The notes: a model not told the origin generated them from the letters alone. Shown: positions 54,147 to 63,213, counted from the stretch's first letter. The stretch is 64,000 nucleotides of DNA from Desulfosporosinus sp049943955 (GCF_049943955.1 NZ_JBNFTW010000005.1:62001-126000), one strand, 5' to 3'. Numbers and translations: made by a program.

Positions 54147-55133
54147 ATGGCTGTTGAAATAAAACTTCCTCCTGTATTGGAAATTATACGTGGCAATATC
54201 GTTAAAAACGGTAATCCATTAGCACTAAAGGGGTCCGAAGTTGCGGCCTGGGCTAAAGATCTTGACCTGCCCAGCCAAGGAGATCTACTGTTTTATACTG
54301 GCGGAGAATATCAGCTGCTGCCTTTTATTGATTCTTTGGTGAGTACAATGACGGTGATGGACCAAGGAAGCAAAGTATTTTCGTTCATGATGGGAGCTCG
54401 TAATCTCATTAATAAAACAGGAATTAACGCTGAAAAAATCTATGCCTCTGTGCTGGCCAAAGACCGGGAACGTTTCAACTCAATTTCGTATAAAGCAGCG
54501 GTCATTCTGCAAAAGTTGGGTTACGACCTGTGTTATTCAGGTGACAAGGAATTATACAGCGGCGCTTTACTGACCGAATTGGGCTTTAACATTGATATGC
54601 AAACTTATGCTCTTAAAGTCTCTAAAGTCTTCAGAGAGAGTAAGGCTAAAACAATAGTCTGTTTATCACCTCATGCTGCCGAAGTGCTTAAATATATCTA
54701 TCCTAAAATCGTTCAAGATTTTAAATATGACATCAAAACGTTTGTTGAACTAGTTTGGGAAAAAAGGAGCAATCTGCCGCAAATAACACTCAATAAAACG
54801 GTTGTCATCCACGATTCATGTCGTTTAGCTCGTGAAATGGAAATAACCGAAGAACTTCGGGATATTTTAAGCAGTATAGGAGTATCTGTCCAAGAAGCCT
54901 ACAGCAATCGGGAATGGACTACATGCTGCGGCGGCCCCAACAAACTTCTTTATCCTGAACTTTCCCATACTATCGCAGCACGCCGAATTAATGAGCTTAA
55001 AGAAACCGGTGCTGATATTATCTTAACCTCCTGCCCCTATTGCCTTGCTGCTTTACTCGGTGGACAAACGAAAGACGACAGTACGATTGTTGAAGATCTC
55101 ATTGAATATCTCTATAGGGGGTTTGAAGACTAA
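54147..55133 (+). CDS. lutA: LutA/GlpC-like CCG-domain Fe-S protein
   Basis: GGATGGGATAAT precedes ATG 54147. The 328-residue protein ends with a CCG Fe-S site: VIHDSCRLAREMEI near 217, TTCCGGPNKLLYPEL near 260 and LTSCPYCLAALL near 292. The first half has isolated cysteines only. LutA and GlpC proteins take electrons from lactate or glycerol phosphate oxidation. The next gene, LutB-like, overlaps by one base. The pair is probably part of a lactate or hydroxy-acid oxidising complex, though a LutC partner is not present here. Confidence 0.75.
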   Translation: MAVEIKLPPVLEIIRGNIVKNGNPLALKGSEVAAWAKDLDLPSQGDLLFYTGGEYQLLPFIDSLVSTMTVMDQGSKVFSFMMGARNLINKTGINAEKIYASVLAKDRERFNSISYKAAVILQKLGYDLCYSGDKELYSGALLTELGFNIDMQTYALKVSKVFRESKAKTIVCLSPHAAEVLKYIYPKIVQDFKYDIKTFVELVWEKRSNLPQITLNKTVVIHDSCRLAREMEITEELRDILSSIGVSVQEAYSNREWTTCCGGPNKLLYPELSHTIAARRINELKETGADIILTSCPYCLAALLGGQTKDDSTIVEDLIEYLYRGFED

Positions 55134-56332
55134 TGACTGATTTACAAAAAGAATTTAACAGTTACAGCAAAGACATCACCATGGCAAGTAAGGATGAAAA
55201 TATAGAAAAGGCCATCTCACGAGCAGTTAAGTCTTATCGTCAAACGACCGCCGAATCTCTAGAGCGCTTTCCGCATACAAAGGAATTAGCAGCTGAAGTT
55301 CGTGAAATTAAAAAAAATTCTATTGCCAATCAACAAGCGTTACTAAAACAGGCTATGGAATCTGTTGACCGCAACAAAGGCAAAGCTTTCTATGCCAAAG
55401 ACCAGCAAGAAGCTTTAGAATTAGCCGCTAAAATTATTGGGACAGGAAAAACCATTGTCAAAGGAAAAAGTATGCTGGGGGAAGAACTCTCTCTGCGCGA
55501 ATATCTTCAAGAACAGGGGAATGAAGTATGGGAAACAGATTTAGGGGAATTTATCTTACAGCTTAATAAAGAACGGCCCATGCACATTCTGTCACCTTCA
55601 ATTCATGTGCCGAGGGAACGAGTAGCAGAGATCTTCTCCAAGTTTTTCGATAAAGAAGTTCCTCCTGATATTGCTCAAGAAGTTGCTGCGGTACGCGATT
55701 TCATGAGAGAAAAGTATTTTAATGCTGATGTAGGAATTAGCGGCGCCAATGTTGTAGCAGCAGATACTGGAGCAATGGTGATTATTGAAAATGAAGGCAA
55801 CGTTCGTCTGGCAACAGGAGCTCCTCCAGTTCATATCGTCATGGTAGGCATTGAAAAAATTGTTCCGACCTTTCAAGAGGCTATGAAAGTAACGGAAGTT
55901 ACCTGGAGATATGCTCAATATGGTGTTCCCGGTTATGTGAACATCATCAGCGGGCCAAGTAAAACAGGCGACATTGAAAAGGTTACCACTTATGGGGCTC
56001 ATGGGCCAAAAGAATTCTATGTTATCTTTGTCGATAACGGACGGAGCACTATGGCCAAACAAGATGACTATAAAGCAGCTCTTCATTGTCTTCGCTGCGG
56101 GGGATGCATGTATGAATGTCCCGTTTTCCAAATTACTGCCGGCCATTTCGGACATATCTATATGAGTGGAATTGGATCTGTCTGGACAGCTTTTGTGGCC
56201 GGTGGTATGGAGAAAGCCGCTCCTCTTGTATTCACCTGTTTGCGCTGCGGACGCTGTGTCGAACGTTGTCCGATGCAAATTAATGTTCCTTCAATGGTTC
56301 AAAAATTAAGAGAGAAAATAGTCAATGGTTAG
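55133..56332 (+). CDS. lutB: LutB-like LUD-domain Fe-S protein
   Basis: ATG 55133 overlaps the upstream stop (TAATG). The 399-residue protein has a LUD domain (about 70-290; KGKSMLGEELSLREYL, ISGANVVAADTGAMVIIENEGN, HIVMVGIEKIVPT, ISGPSKTGDIE). Two C-terminal 4Fe-4S motifs follow: CLRCGGCMYECPVF near 319 and CLRCGRCVERCPMQIN near 364. LutB is the iron-sulfur subunit of L-lactate utilisation LutABC (LldEFG). With LutA it forms two of the three parts; lutC is missing here. A terminator follows. Confidence 0.88.
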   Translation: MTDLQKEFNSYSKDITMASKDENIEKAISRAVKSYRQTTAESLERFPHTKELAAEVREIKKNSIANQQALLKQAMESVDRNKGKAFYAKDQQEALELAAKIIGTGKTIVKGKSMLGEELSLREYLQEQGNEVWETDLGEFILQLNKERPMHILSPSIHVPRERVAEIFSKFFDKEVPPDIAQEVAAVRDFMREKYFNADVGISGANVVAADTGAMVIIENEGNVRLATGAPPVHIVMVGIEKIVPTFQEAMKVTEVTWRYAQYGVPGYVNIISGPSKTGDIEKVTTYGAHGPKEFYVIFVDNGRSTMAKQDDYKAALHCLRCGGCMYECPVFQITAGHFGHIYMSGIGSVWTAFVAGGMEKAAPLVFTCLRCGRCVERCPMQINVPSMVQKLREKIVNG

Positions 56333-56416
56333 TATTTAGGTTTTTAGACGAAAATATCTGGTTCTATTATATTTTCACAGCAGACATAAACGATTAATAT
56401 TATTATTCAATTAGTA

Positions 56417-56449
56417 GCAGCTCAGGTTTTTAAGCCTGAGTTGCTTTTT
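56417..56449 (+). terminator. Terminator after the LutB-like gene
   Basis: GCAGCTCAGG and CCTGAGTTGC pair with one mismatch, followed by TTTTTC. Its place shows that the next gene must start downstream of it, at TTG 56534. Confidence 0.8.
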
Positions 56450-56533
56450 CTTATTCTATCTTTTGAAACAACTTTCGAAAGAAGTATGACTGGAATAATA
56501 TACCATATAACCGTGAATAAAGGGGGTGAGGCA

Positions 56534-57379
56534 TTGGCAAGCAGTAAACGTGTTGAAGATATGAATTACTTTGAACTTATCGCCTGGCTTGGTATTGGCA
56601 GTTCTCATCCAGGAGGATTTCCCGCTACGAGACAGAATCTAATTGCTCTGCGATTGAAGGCTGAAGACTATGTTCTGGATGCTGGATGTGGCAGCGGCCT
56701 CACAGCGTGTTATATTGCCAAAACTGTGGGCTGTAAAATAGTGGGGATCGATATAAATCCAATAATGATAGAAAAAGCTAAAAAACGAGCTGAAAAGGAA
56801 GGAGTTTCCCATTTAGTTCGCTTCGAGATTGCAGATGTTTACCACCTTCCTTATGAAGAGAACTCATTTAACGTAATTGTGGCTGAGTCAATAACAGTCT
56901 TTTTAGATAAAGTGAACGTTTATCAAGAATTCTATCGAGTTCTAAAACCTCACGGCAAAGTTGCAGATCTGGAAATGGTCTTATTAAAGGAATTACCTTT
57001 ACCAATTCAAAAACAGATGGAGGACTGTTTCGGTTCCGGAACAAATCCATTGTTATATGAAGAATGGATTAATACTTTAGCAGACGCAGGATTTGAAGAG
57101 GTATCCATCGAAAATCCGCAGCCAATGAGAAACAACAGCAACACAATTATAAGTGAACTTAAAAAAGATTGGCTTTTACTCAAAGATCTTCCGCTCAAAA
57201 TAAAAAATCAACCCGGTTTGTACAAAAGACTTCAACGCAATGCAAATTTTATGAAAAAAAACCTTTACTACTTTGGTTTTGGACTAATTACAGGTTGCAA
57301 ACCAGAACCGAAACAAAAACCTGCCCTCAAAATAGGCATTCGAAAATGGTTCAGAAATTTATTTCATAAAGAGAAATAA
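56534..57379 (+). CDS. SAM-dependent methyltransferase (UbiE-type class I)
   Basis: The TTG at 56534 is taken as start because AGGGGGTGA lies 6 bases upstream; the longer frame from 56441 overlaps the terminator. The 281-residue protein has GSSHPGGFPAT near 21, motif I VLDAGCGSGLTACYIAKT near 45 (with GIDINPIMIEKAKKRA behind it) and NVIVAESITVFLDKVNVYQEFYRVLKPHGKVADLEMV. This is a typical small-molecule methyltransferase. The basic, proline-rich tail (PEPKQKPALKIGIRKWFRNLF) may touch membranes. The substrate is unknown. Copy B of the structured element follows. Confidence 0.87.
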   Translation: MASSKRVEDMNYFELIAWLGIGSSHPGGFPATRQNLIALRLKAEDYVLDAGCGSGLTACYIAKTVGCKIVGIDINPIMIEKAKKRAEKEGVSHLVRFEIADVYHLPYEENSFNVIVAESITVFLDKVNVYQEFYRVLKPHGKVADLEMVLLKELPLPIQKQMEDCFGSGTNPLLYEEWINTLADAGFEEVSIENPQPMRNNSNTIISELKKDWLLLKDLPLKIKNQPGLYKRLQRNANFMKKNLYYFGFGLITGCKPEPKQKPALKIGIRKWFRNLFHKEK

Positions 57380-57425
57380 CAATACAAGGGTCCATTGCAT
57401 TATGAATATCTATCTGTTTTTATAA

Positions 57426-57596
57426 GTGAACTCGCTTACGCTTAAGCTGAACATCAGGGCTTCATATACAATAATGTCCAGTGGACATTATTGGCGAGCC
57501 GCCTTTCCCAAAAGGATTCTTAGCGGCGAAGGAGGACTCTACCCCGCCTGAAGTTAACGAAGGACCCACCCCCACTTATAGAAGTGGGGGGCTTAA
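57426..57596 (+). mobile_element. Structured roughly 170-bp element, copy B
   Basis: The conserved blocks of copy A recur in order: GTGAACTCG (57426), AGCTGAACATC (57445), central stem CAATAATGTCC/GGACATTATTG (57469-57493, loop AGT), GGACTCTACCC (57534), GACCCAC and terminal stem CCCCCAC/GTGGGGG (57569-57590). The central stem has a completely different outer part from copy A yet still pairs, i.e. compensating changes, while the GTCC/GGAC core is kept. No reading frame is shared. The structure points to selection at RNA or single-strand DNA level. Confidence 0.6.
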
Positions 57597-57605
57597 AAAC
57601 TGGAT

Positions 57606-57656
57606 AAAACCTTGCATATAAGTAGATTCGAACCGCTATTATGCAGGGTTTTGTTT
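57606..57656 (+). terminator. Hairpin downstream of copy B
   Basis: AAAACCTTGCATA (57606-57618) pairs with TATGCAGGGTTTT (57640-57652) with one G-T pair, followed by GTTT. The bases from here to the promoter at 57843 are AT-rich and show nothing else. Confidence 0.6.
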
Positions 57657-57842
57657 AATGAGAAGCGTTTACACATTTTGAAACAGCCCCTATTCAATAG
57701 AAGGGAAGGGGTTGCGATAAAGATATAAAATATATTATTATAAAAATATTTATCTTCTGATTTTACAAAATATATTGACTCTTTTGATTAGTTCCCTTAA
57801 AATATGAGATATAGAAATAAATGTATTTTAGATTTATAGTAC

Positions 57843-57871
57843 TTGAAGCAAAAAGCTCTCTATGGTATTAT
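57843..57871 (+). promoter_or_regulatory. Promoter of the 67-residue small protein
   Basis: TTGAAG (57843-57848), a 17-base spacer and TATTAT (57866-57871), about 95 bp before ATG 57967. Confidence 0.55.
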
Positions 57872-57966
57872 ACAAGTAATATCAGATATAATGAAACGAA
57901 GTTTTATTATATGAAACATTTCTCTGACTTCAAACAGATAAGATAGATCTTAAGGAGGTGATCAGG

Positions 57967-58170
57967 ATGACTCAGGTGAGAGAGGAAGGAAAAAGAGGTT
58001 CTGAATGGACACAATCTCAAGGAATAGCTGCAGAGTTTAACAGTTGGGAAGAGGGAGCACGAGGAATCTATTCAAATAGCAGCAATGAATTACATCCCAG
58101 AGAAGCACGTGCAATGGAAGCATACGACCTTTGTTACGATTGTGAAACTGGGTTTCACTATATGAAATAA
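57967..58170 (+). CDS. Small uncharacterised 67-residue protein
   Basis: ATG 57967 follows AAGGAGGTG at good spacing; a GTG at 57958 lies inside that ribosome site. The very strong AGGAGG and the close terminator (58177-58205) suggest a highly translated monocistronic gene. The product is acidic and polar and rich in Glu, Ser and Gly, with no membrane segment. It ends in CYDCETGFHYMK, so a CxxC-like pair sits near the C-terminus. I do not recognise the family. It could be a small spore or stress protein, but that is a guess. Confidence 0.75.
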   Translation: MTQVREEGKRGSEWTQSQGIAAEFNSWEEGARGIYSNSSNELHPREARAMEAYDLCYDCETGFHYMK

Positions 58171-58176
58171 ACCCTA

Positions 58177-58205
58177 AAGAATTCCCTCATGGGGATTCTT
58201 TTCTT
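58177..58205 (+). terminator. Terminator of the small protein gene
   Basis: AAGAATTCCC and GGGGATTCTT form a stem around TCAT, followed by TTCTTTC. Confidence 0.8.
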
Positions 58206-58282
58206 TCGAGCCATTCTTAGATAGCGAGAGAATGAATTAATATTCCATAATTGGTTACTTTAATATTATCCTCCTGATTTTG

Positions 58283-58315
58283 GGGTCCTGTCGAGTTTTG
58301 ATGGGACCCTTTTCT
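58283..58315 (+). terminator. Second terminator-like hairpin in the 58.2-58.6 kb gap
   Basis: GGGTCC (58283-58288) and GGACCC (58304-58309) pair, followed by TTTTC. No gene lies between this and the previous terminator, so either it is a back-up or a short untranslated RNA ends here. The rest of the gap up to 58567 shows nothing clear. Confidence 0.55.
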
Positions 58316-58567
58316 GTTTAGGGAAAAGGATAGAGCATCGCTTCCAAATCTAGTCTTCGGTCATGTTATCTTAATACTTTAACGATTTTTTTCGATAATA
58401 GTATTGAAAGAAAAACTAGTATAAAAACTAGTACATATTTTTCTGAGCTTAATGGCCTATGGTTTATTGCTTTCGTTCTATAGTAAAATTAAATTATTCC
58501 TCTACCTAATAATTTAACCGAAGTAAACATACCAACATACATTGAATATCGGGATTGAGGTGAAGGT

Positions 58568-59743
58568 ATGTCTCCGCAAATTCGTTTTTTACAATGCTCG
58601 GGGTGTCGCTTTGACAGTCCCAATTGGGAAGGTCCTGAAGAATGGATTTCACAACGTAATCAAGACTTATGGAAAACATTTGAGACGATGCTTTTAATCT
58701 GTCAATCTGAAAAGATTGATTTGCTTTTTATAACCGGGAATTTATTCGAGCAAGAATATACCCGCAAGTCAACGGTTGAACGGGTAGCAAAATCCTTAGG
58801 CGCTTTAAAAACAATGAGTGTTTTCATTGTTCCAGGCGAAAAGGACCCTTATGTTATGACATCTGCGTATCGACTTGCTGTATGGCCCAGCAATGTCCAG
58901 ATATTTTCCGGTGAAATCAGTTGCTTTAACCTTAAAAGTCATAATATCAGCATATATGGGGCTGGCTGGACTGCTTATCAACAAGACAGGACTGTACTCA
59001 ATCAGGAGTTTCGAGCGAAAGACGATGGAACTCTACCGATTATGCTGCTCCATTCTGAGGCAGCCGAATCAAATAGTCCCAAAAGTTTCTCTCTTAGGTC
59101 CGAGCATATTGCGGCCAGCGGGTTGGCATATCTAGGTTTGGGGCATCAAGCGATCTTTAGCGGAATTCAGAAAGCCGGAAAAACCATCTGGGCAGATAGC
59201 GGCTTTCTTGAAGCCAGAAGTTTTAACGAGCAAGGGCCCCATGGTGTGATCGTCGGCAAACTAGAACAAGGTCATGTTCAGATAGAATTTCGGGAATTAG
59301 GACAGCGGCAATATATTACGAAATATCTTGACTTTCATCATGACTATAAAACCATTATTGCAAAATTATTGTCAGAAACAAGTACTGAAGATCGTGAGCA
59401 ACATTTATATAGAATAGCCTTAGTAAATCAAGTACCGAAGGAAGCAGACATAAATACCTTACAAAAGTTACTTAGTGAAAAATTTCGGTTTATCGAAGTA
59501 GTTACCTCTCAAACTGAAGCCGATTCTCAGTTCGGGTTGGACTTTATGACGCCGGATTTCTCAATATCGAATAAAACCTCACTGGAAGAGAGCAATTATC
59601 TTTCCCTAGCTCAAGTTTATTTTCAAAAGATCAAAGAGTATCAATCTACGGCGGGAACTCCGGCAGAACAAGAGCAATGGGAGTTGATTAAAAAAATCGG
59701 ACTGGCAGCTCTCGAACAGGGAAGGATAAGTTATGAAAATTGA
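58568..59743 (+). CDS. Degenerate SbcD/YhaO-like metallophosphoesterase
   Basis: GAGGTGAAGGT precedes ATG 58568. The 391-residue protein has the length and motif order of YhaO/SbcD (Mre11-like) nucleases, but most metal ligands are gone. The DxH motif (ADLHLDSP in relatives) is SGCRFDSP, GDLFD is GNLFE, GNHD is GEKD and GHIH is GHQA. Only the isolated histidine of motif IV (LLHSE) is left. The C-terminal part (about 255-390) keeps the YhaO-like capping region. It overlaps the next gene by 11 bases, as for SbcD-SbcC type pairs. It is probably not an active nuclease and may bind DNA or be structural. Confidence 0.8.
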   Translation: MSPQIRFLQCSGCRFDSPNWEGPEEWISQRNQDLWKTFETMLLICQSEKIDLLFITGNLFEQEYTRKSTVERVAKSLGALKTMSVFIVPGEKDPYVMTSAYRLAVWPSNVQIFSGEISCFNLKSHNISIYGAGWTAYQQDRTVLNQEFRAKDDGTLPIMLLHSEAAESNSPKSFSLRSEHIAASGLAYLGLGHQAIFSGIQKAGKTIWADSGFLEARSFNEQGPHGVIVGKLEQGHVQIEFRELGQRQYITKYLDFHHDYKTIIAKLLSETSTEDREQHLYRIALVNQVPKEADINTLQKLLSEKFRFIEVVTSQTEADSQFGLDFMTPDFSISNKTSLEESNYLSLAQVYFQKIKEYQSTAGTPAEQEQWELIKKIGLAALEQGRISYEN

Positions 59744-62165
59744 ACATATCAAAGGCAGCCGGTTAAAGGGGCTTGGGAATGTCACTTGGACATTTCCTGC
59801 AAGCCCTGCTTATCTGCTTTTTAAAGACGAAACCCAACAAAAATCACTGATTGAGTTATTACTGAAATTGTTTAGTCCTCAAACGTCACCGGGTAGTATG
59901 AAATTCTTTAATAACACGAGTTTCTTAGAGCTAGTCTTCAGCGGTGATGAAAATAATCGTTGCAGTATACATCAGAATTATCTGAAAGAGAACAATGATT
60001 TTATTCCTACCTCAGCTTTAATTAAGGATGAAATAACGGGGCAGGATGTGTCGCTTTCCGACTCATCAGTATTAGGCGAATACATATTTGGCATAAAACT
60101 ACAACTCTTTCAACTGGGGGTAATCGTCAATTGGTCAGACATCGATGATCTCGATCAACTCCGCCAGCGAATTAATAACCTTTGTTTGAGCGGCGATGAA
60201 GAACTATCACCCCTTAAAGTAAAAGCTTGTTTTGCCGGTGCGATGCAGAAATTAAATGAACAAAAGGGGAAAATAGCTCTGGTTAAAGCTAAATACGATA
60301 CTCTCAGACAAGACTGGGAAGACTCTCACCGTCAGCAAGAGGAGGAACGGTTACTGATCATTGAGATCAATCAGTTCCAGGAAGGTGAAGCAATCCTGGC
60401 AAATAAAATTGACTCTATTAATAAAATACAAGAGCGATTGTCATTGTTAAACCAAAACCAAGACTATCGGGAATTACGCCGACTCCAAACGGAAATTATG
60501 AATTCAGAAGAGGAAATCCGCTGTGCTGAAATCAATCTAACAGCCTTGACAAGCAATTCAATTATTGAGTGGGAGTTCCTAGAGAGTTTACGGGAAGAAT
60601 GTATTGAGTGGGCAGATCTTCAAGCTCAGGTAAAACGATACGACCATATCATTAAAAAATTAACCGACATGATAACACAACTTAAAATTTTTTTAGAAAC
60701 CTGTGGCTATGAAGGATCAAATGAAGAAAAGGAACGAATGAGCAGCTTTTATAATGAAAGGAATTCTGCTCAGGAACAACTCAACAACTCAATTAACTAT
60801 CAAGAAGCTTTGCAACGTACCCGATTACAATATTCCGAAGAGAAAACTCGCCTTCAGGAATTTGCAGAAATGACAGCTATAACAGAAGACGATAAATATC
60901 GAGTTGAACGCTGGGAAAAGCAATTGAAAAAATGGCAAACATCGAAAATCAGTCGCTCAATAGATCATACTTTAAAAAACCATTTAGGCAGAAATAGTAT
61001 CGAGGAAAAGCTTAGATCGCGTATTAATCGATTATATGAAAGGTTTCATGTTCAAAATTTTGAGGAGTTCCAGAACCGTCTTATGAAGTTTCGTGAACAA
61101 AAAGAAAACATCGAAAAAATACAAGAGCAACTAGTTCAATTGCAAACTGAAATTGACAATGAAGAAGCTCTGCTTGAGATCGTCCATACACGTAATGAAT
61201 TATTAAATCAAACATTTTTCATGACTAATGTCTCTGATTTTCCGGCATGGCTTGATGGATGGAAAAGCTGCAATCAAAAAAGACTTCAGTTATCCCATCT
61301 GCATAAAAAACGCCAATCGTTAATTGAAAGTTCAGAGAAAGAAACCAATAAGTTACACTCCTTCACAGAAAGCTTTCAAGAAAAACTCGTCGGCTGGAAC
61401 ATACCTGTAAGCGATCGGGAAGACGTCTTATCTGCAATCCTTAAAGCAGCTCATGAACTAAGAGCAAAAGACCGAGCAGAAAGAAGATTAAGCGAGTGTT
61501 CAGCCAAATTACAGTCTATGCTTGGTAATCGAAACTTGGAAGGTCTTTCTAAAAAACTGGAACCATTAGCAGAGCTGGAAAAAGAAGCCCTGATTTCGGA
61601 CGAGAATCGTCTTGCAAGACTTACCTCTTGGCAAAATGAACAGGCTGAGATGCACAGTAAGCGGTTACAGGCGGAACAGCGTTTACAATTATTACAAAAA
61701 CGTCCTTCCTTAGTCGTCTTAGAAGAAGAAATTGAGACTGTTAAGAAAGAATGGATGAGTTATGAAAGTTTGCTGCAAGCCTTTCATGACGCCCAAAAGT
61801 TATTTGAAAGCTCAATCAACACATGGGAAGTAAATAACGGTAATGCCTTAAAGTATGACGCCGCGAAGATTGTAAGAGAATTCTTCAGCCAACGAGAAAT
61901 AGGGAAACCACAAAGTGCTCTGGACATGGCAAAACGTGACTATTTTGCTTATCGGATGGCGATTGCTCAGTTAGCTCTTAACTACAACACTAAACTTCCT
62001 TTGATCTTCTCCATTGGAAAAATGCCTGATGACCAGAACCTCTGGAATGACATTATTGAATATTTAACAGATCTATCACGTTCGAGGCAAATAATACTAA
62101 CCACGACCAATTCTCAAGTTTCGGAAAAGCTTAAGGAAGTTGGTTGGACCCAAATTGTTGGATAG
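59733..62165 (+). CDS. Degenerate SbcC/YhaN-like coiled-coil ATPase relative
   Basis: ATG 59733 follows GGGAAGGA and lies inside the end of the previous gene. The 810-residue protein has the SMC/SbcC/YhaN layout: an N-terminal half head (IKGSRLKGLGNVTWTFP), long coiled coils (about 170-690, rich in Glu, Gln and Leu) and a C-terminal half head. The Walker A GPNEAGKS of relatives reads KDETQQKS, the ABC signature is lost, and Walker B (LILDDPF in relatives) reads LIFSIGKMPDD. It therefore probably does not bind or hydrolyse ATP in the usual way. It pairs with the equally degenerate phosphoesterase upstream. Confidence 0.8.
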   Translation: MKIEHIKGSRLKGLGNVTWTFPASPAYLLFKDETQQKSLIELLLKLFSPQTSPGSMKFFNNTSFLELVFSGDENNRCSIHQNYLKENNDFIPTSALIKDEITGQDVSLSDSSVLGEYIFGIKLQLFQLGVIVNWSDIDDLDQLRQRINNLCLSGDEELSPLKVKACFAGAMQKLNEQKGKIALVKAKYDTLRQDWEDSHRQQEEERLLIIEINQFQEGEAILANKIDSINKIQERLSLLNQNQDYRELRRLQTEIMNSEEEIRCAEINLTALTSNSIIEWEFLESLREECIEWADLQAQVKRYDHIIKKLTDMITQLKIFLETCGYEGSNEEKERMSSFYNERNSAQEQLNNSINYQEALQRTRLQYSEEKTRLQEFAEMTAITEDDKYRVERWEKQLKKWQTSKISRSIDHTLKNHLGRNSIEEKLRSRINRLYERFHVQNFEEFQNRLMKFREQKENIEKIQEQLVQLQTEIDNEEALLEIVHTRNELLNQTFFMTNVSDFPAWLDGWKSCNQKRLQLSHLHKKRQSLIESSEKETNKLHSFTESFQEKLVGWNIPVSDREDVLSAILKAAHELRAKDRAERRLSECSAKLQSMLGNRNLEGLSKKLEPLAELEKEALISDENRLARLTSWQNEQAEMHSKRLQAEQRLQLLQKRPSLVVLEEEIETVKKEWMSYESLLQAFHDAQKLFESSINTWEVNNGNALKYDAAKIVREFFSQREIGKPQSALDMAKRDYFAYRMAIAQLALNYNTKLPLIFSIGKMPDDQNLWNDIIEYLTDLSRSRQIILTTTNSQVSEKLKEVGWTQIVG

Positions 62166-62299
62166 AAAGGTTTTTTAATTTTTTATTTTTAATTTGTTAT
62201 TTCTTTATTTCGTCATCTTTCGCCGTACAAATAGACTATAGTTGTCTCTAAGGATAATGTATACTAGAGAATTTCTTAATTTACGGGGAGGGGTTTCCA

Positions 62300-63112
62300 A
62301 TGAGTCGAACCATCAACGCCATTTATTTTAGTCCTACTGGCACTACCGAAAAGATCGTTACCGGAATAGCAGGGAGTATTTCTAAGAAAATTGATCGCCA
62401 AACATATTCCATTGATTTTACCTTGCCCGAAGTAAGATTAAAGCCTATCTCATTTTCTGCAGATGATACGGTGATTCTTGGGGTTCCTGTCTATGCCGGA
62501 AGAGTCCCGAATGTCCTCTTAAACTATTTGAATAGTATAATCGGCAATGGTGCCTTAGCTATTGCAGTTGTTGTCTATGGAAATAGAAACTATGATGATG
62601 CCTTAATCGAATTAAGAGATATCCTTACCAATAATGGTTTTAAAGTGATAGCCGGAGGAGCTTTTATTGGGGAACATTCATTTTCAAAAATCCTTGCCCA
62701 AAATCGACCTGATGAACAAGATATGAAGATTGTTGATGGCTTCGCTAATCAAATCGCCAAAAAAATAACATCACCTGAGGAGCTTACTATTGTCAGTGTC
62801 AAAGGAAATCAGCCTTATAGAAAATACTATATGCCAAAAAGTAAAGAAGGTAATCCAGTAGACATACGCAAGGTTACCCCTAAAACAAATGACGATTGTA
62901 ATAAATGCAGACTTTGTGTCTCTGTTTGCCCTATGGGTTCAATTGATCCTGAAGATGTTTCGAATTTAACCGGCATTTGTATCAAATGCGGGGCCTGTAT
63001 AAAAAAGTGCCCTTCTAATGCTAAGTATTATGACGATGAGAATTATTTAAGGCATAAAGTAGAATTAGAAATAGAGTTTTCTTCACGAAAAGAACCTGAA
63101 ATCTTTTTTTAA
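62300..63112 (+). CDS. EFR1-type flavodoxin-ferredoxin fusion
   Basis: GGGGAGGGG precedes ATG 62300. The 270-residue protein has an N-terminal flavodoxin-like domain (IYFSPTGTTEKIVTGIA, the FMN phosphate loop, near 8-24; VPVYAGRVP near 63; VVVYGNRNYDDAL near 93). Its C-terminal 2[4Fe-4S] ferredoxin has CNKCRLCVSVCPMGS near 203 and CIKCGACIKKCPSNA near 230. Such EFR1 proteins transfer electrons between flavin and Fe-S partners in the cytoplasm of strict anaerobes. It is single, with a bidirectional terminator behind it. Confidence 0.92.
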   Translation: MSRTINAIYFSPTGTTEKIVTGIAGSISKKIDRQTYSIDFTLPEVRLKPISFSADDTVILGVPVYAGRVPNVLLNYLNSIIGNGALAIAVVVYGNRNYDDALIELRDILTNNGFKVIAGGAFIGEHSFSKILAQNRPDEQDMKIVDGFANQIAKKITSPEELTIVSVKGNQPYRKYYMPKSKEGNPVDIRKVTPKTNDDCNKCRLCVSVCPMGSIDPEDVSNLTGICIKCGACIKKCPSNAKYYDDENYLRHKVELEIEFSSRKEPEIFF

Positions 63113-63213
63113 CGTTTAAGTTCAAATTTTCATTCTACTATTTTCCTATAAGATGACTAAAAGCAACAGAAAACCCCAAGGGTATGGCAGCAAGTTAAAA
63201 ATAAGAATTTTCA

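Noticed and set aside
55598..56278. A 226-codon open frame antisense to the LutB-like gene
   Set aside because: It covers a clear LUD/4Fe-4S gene on the other strand; its translated sequence shows no domain, and long shadows are common opposite such genes.
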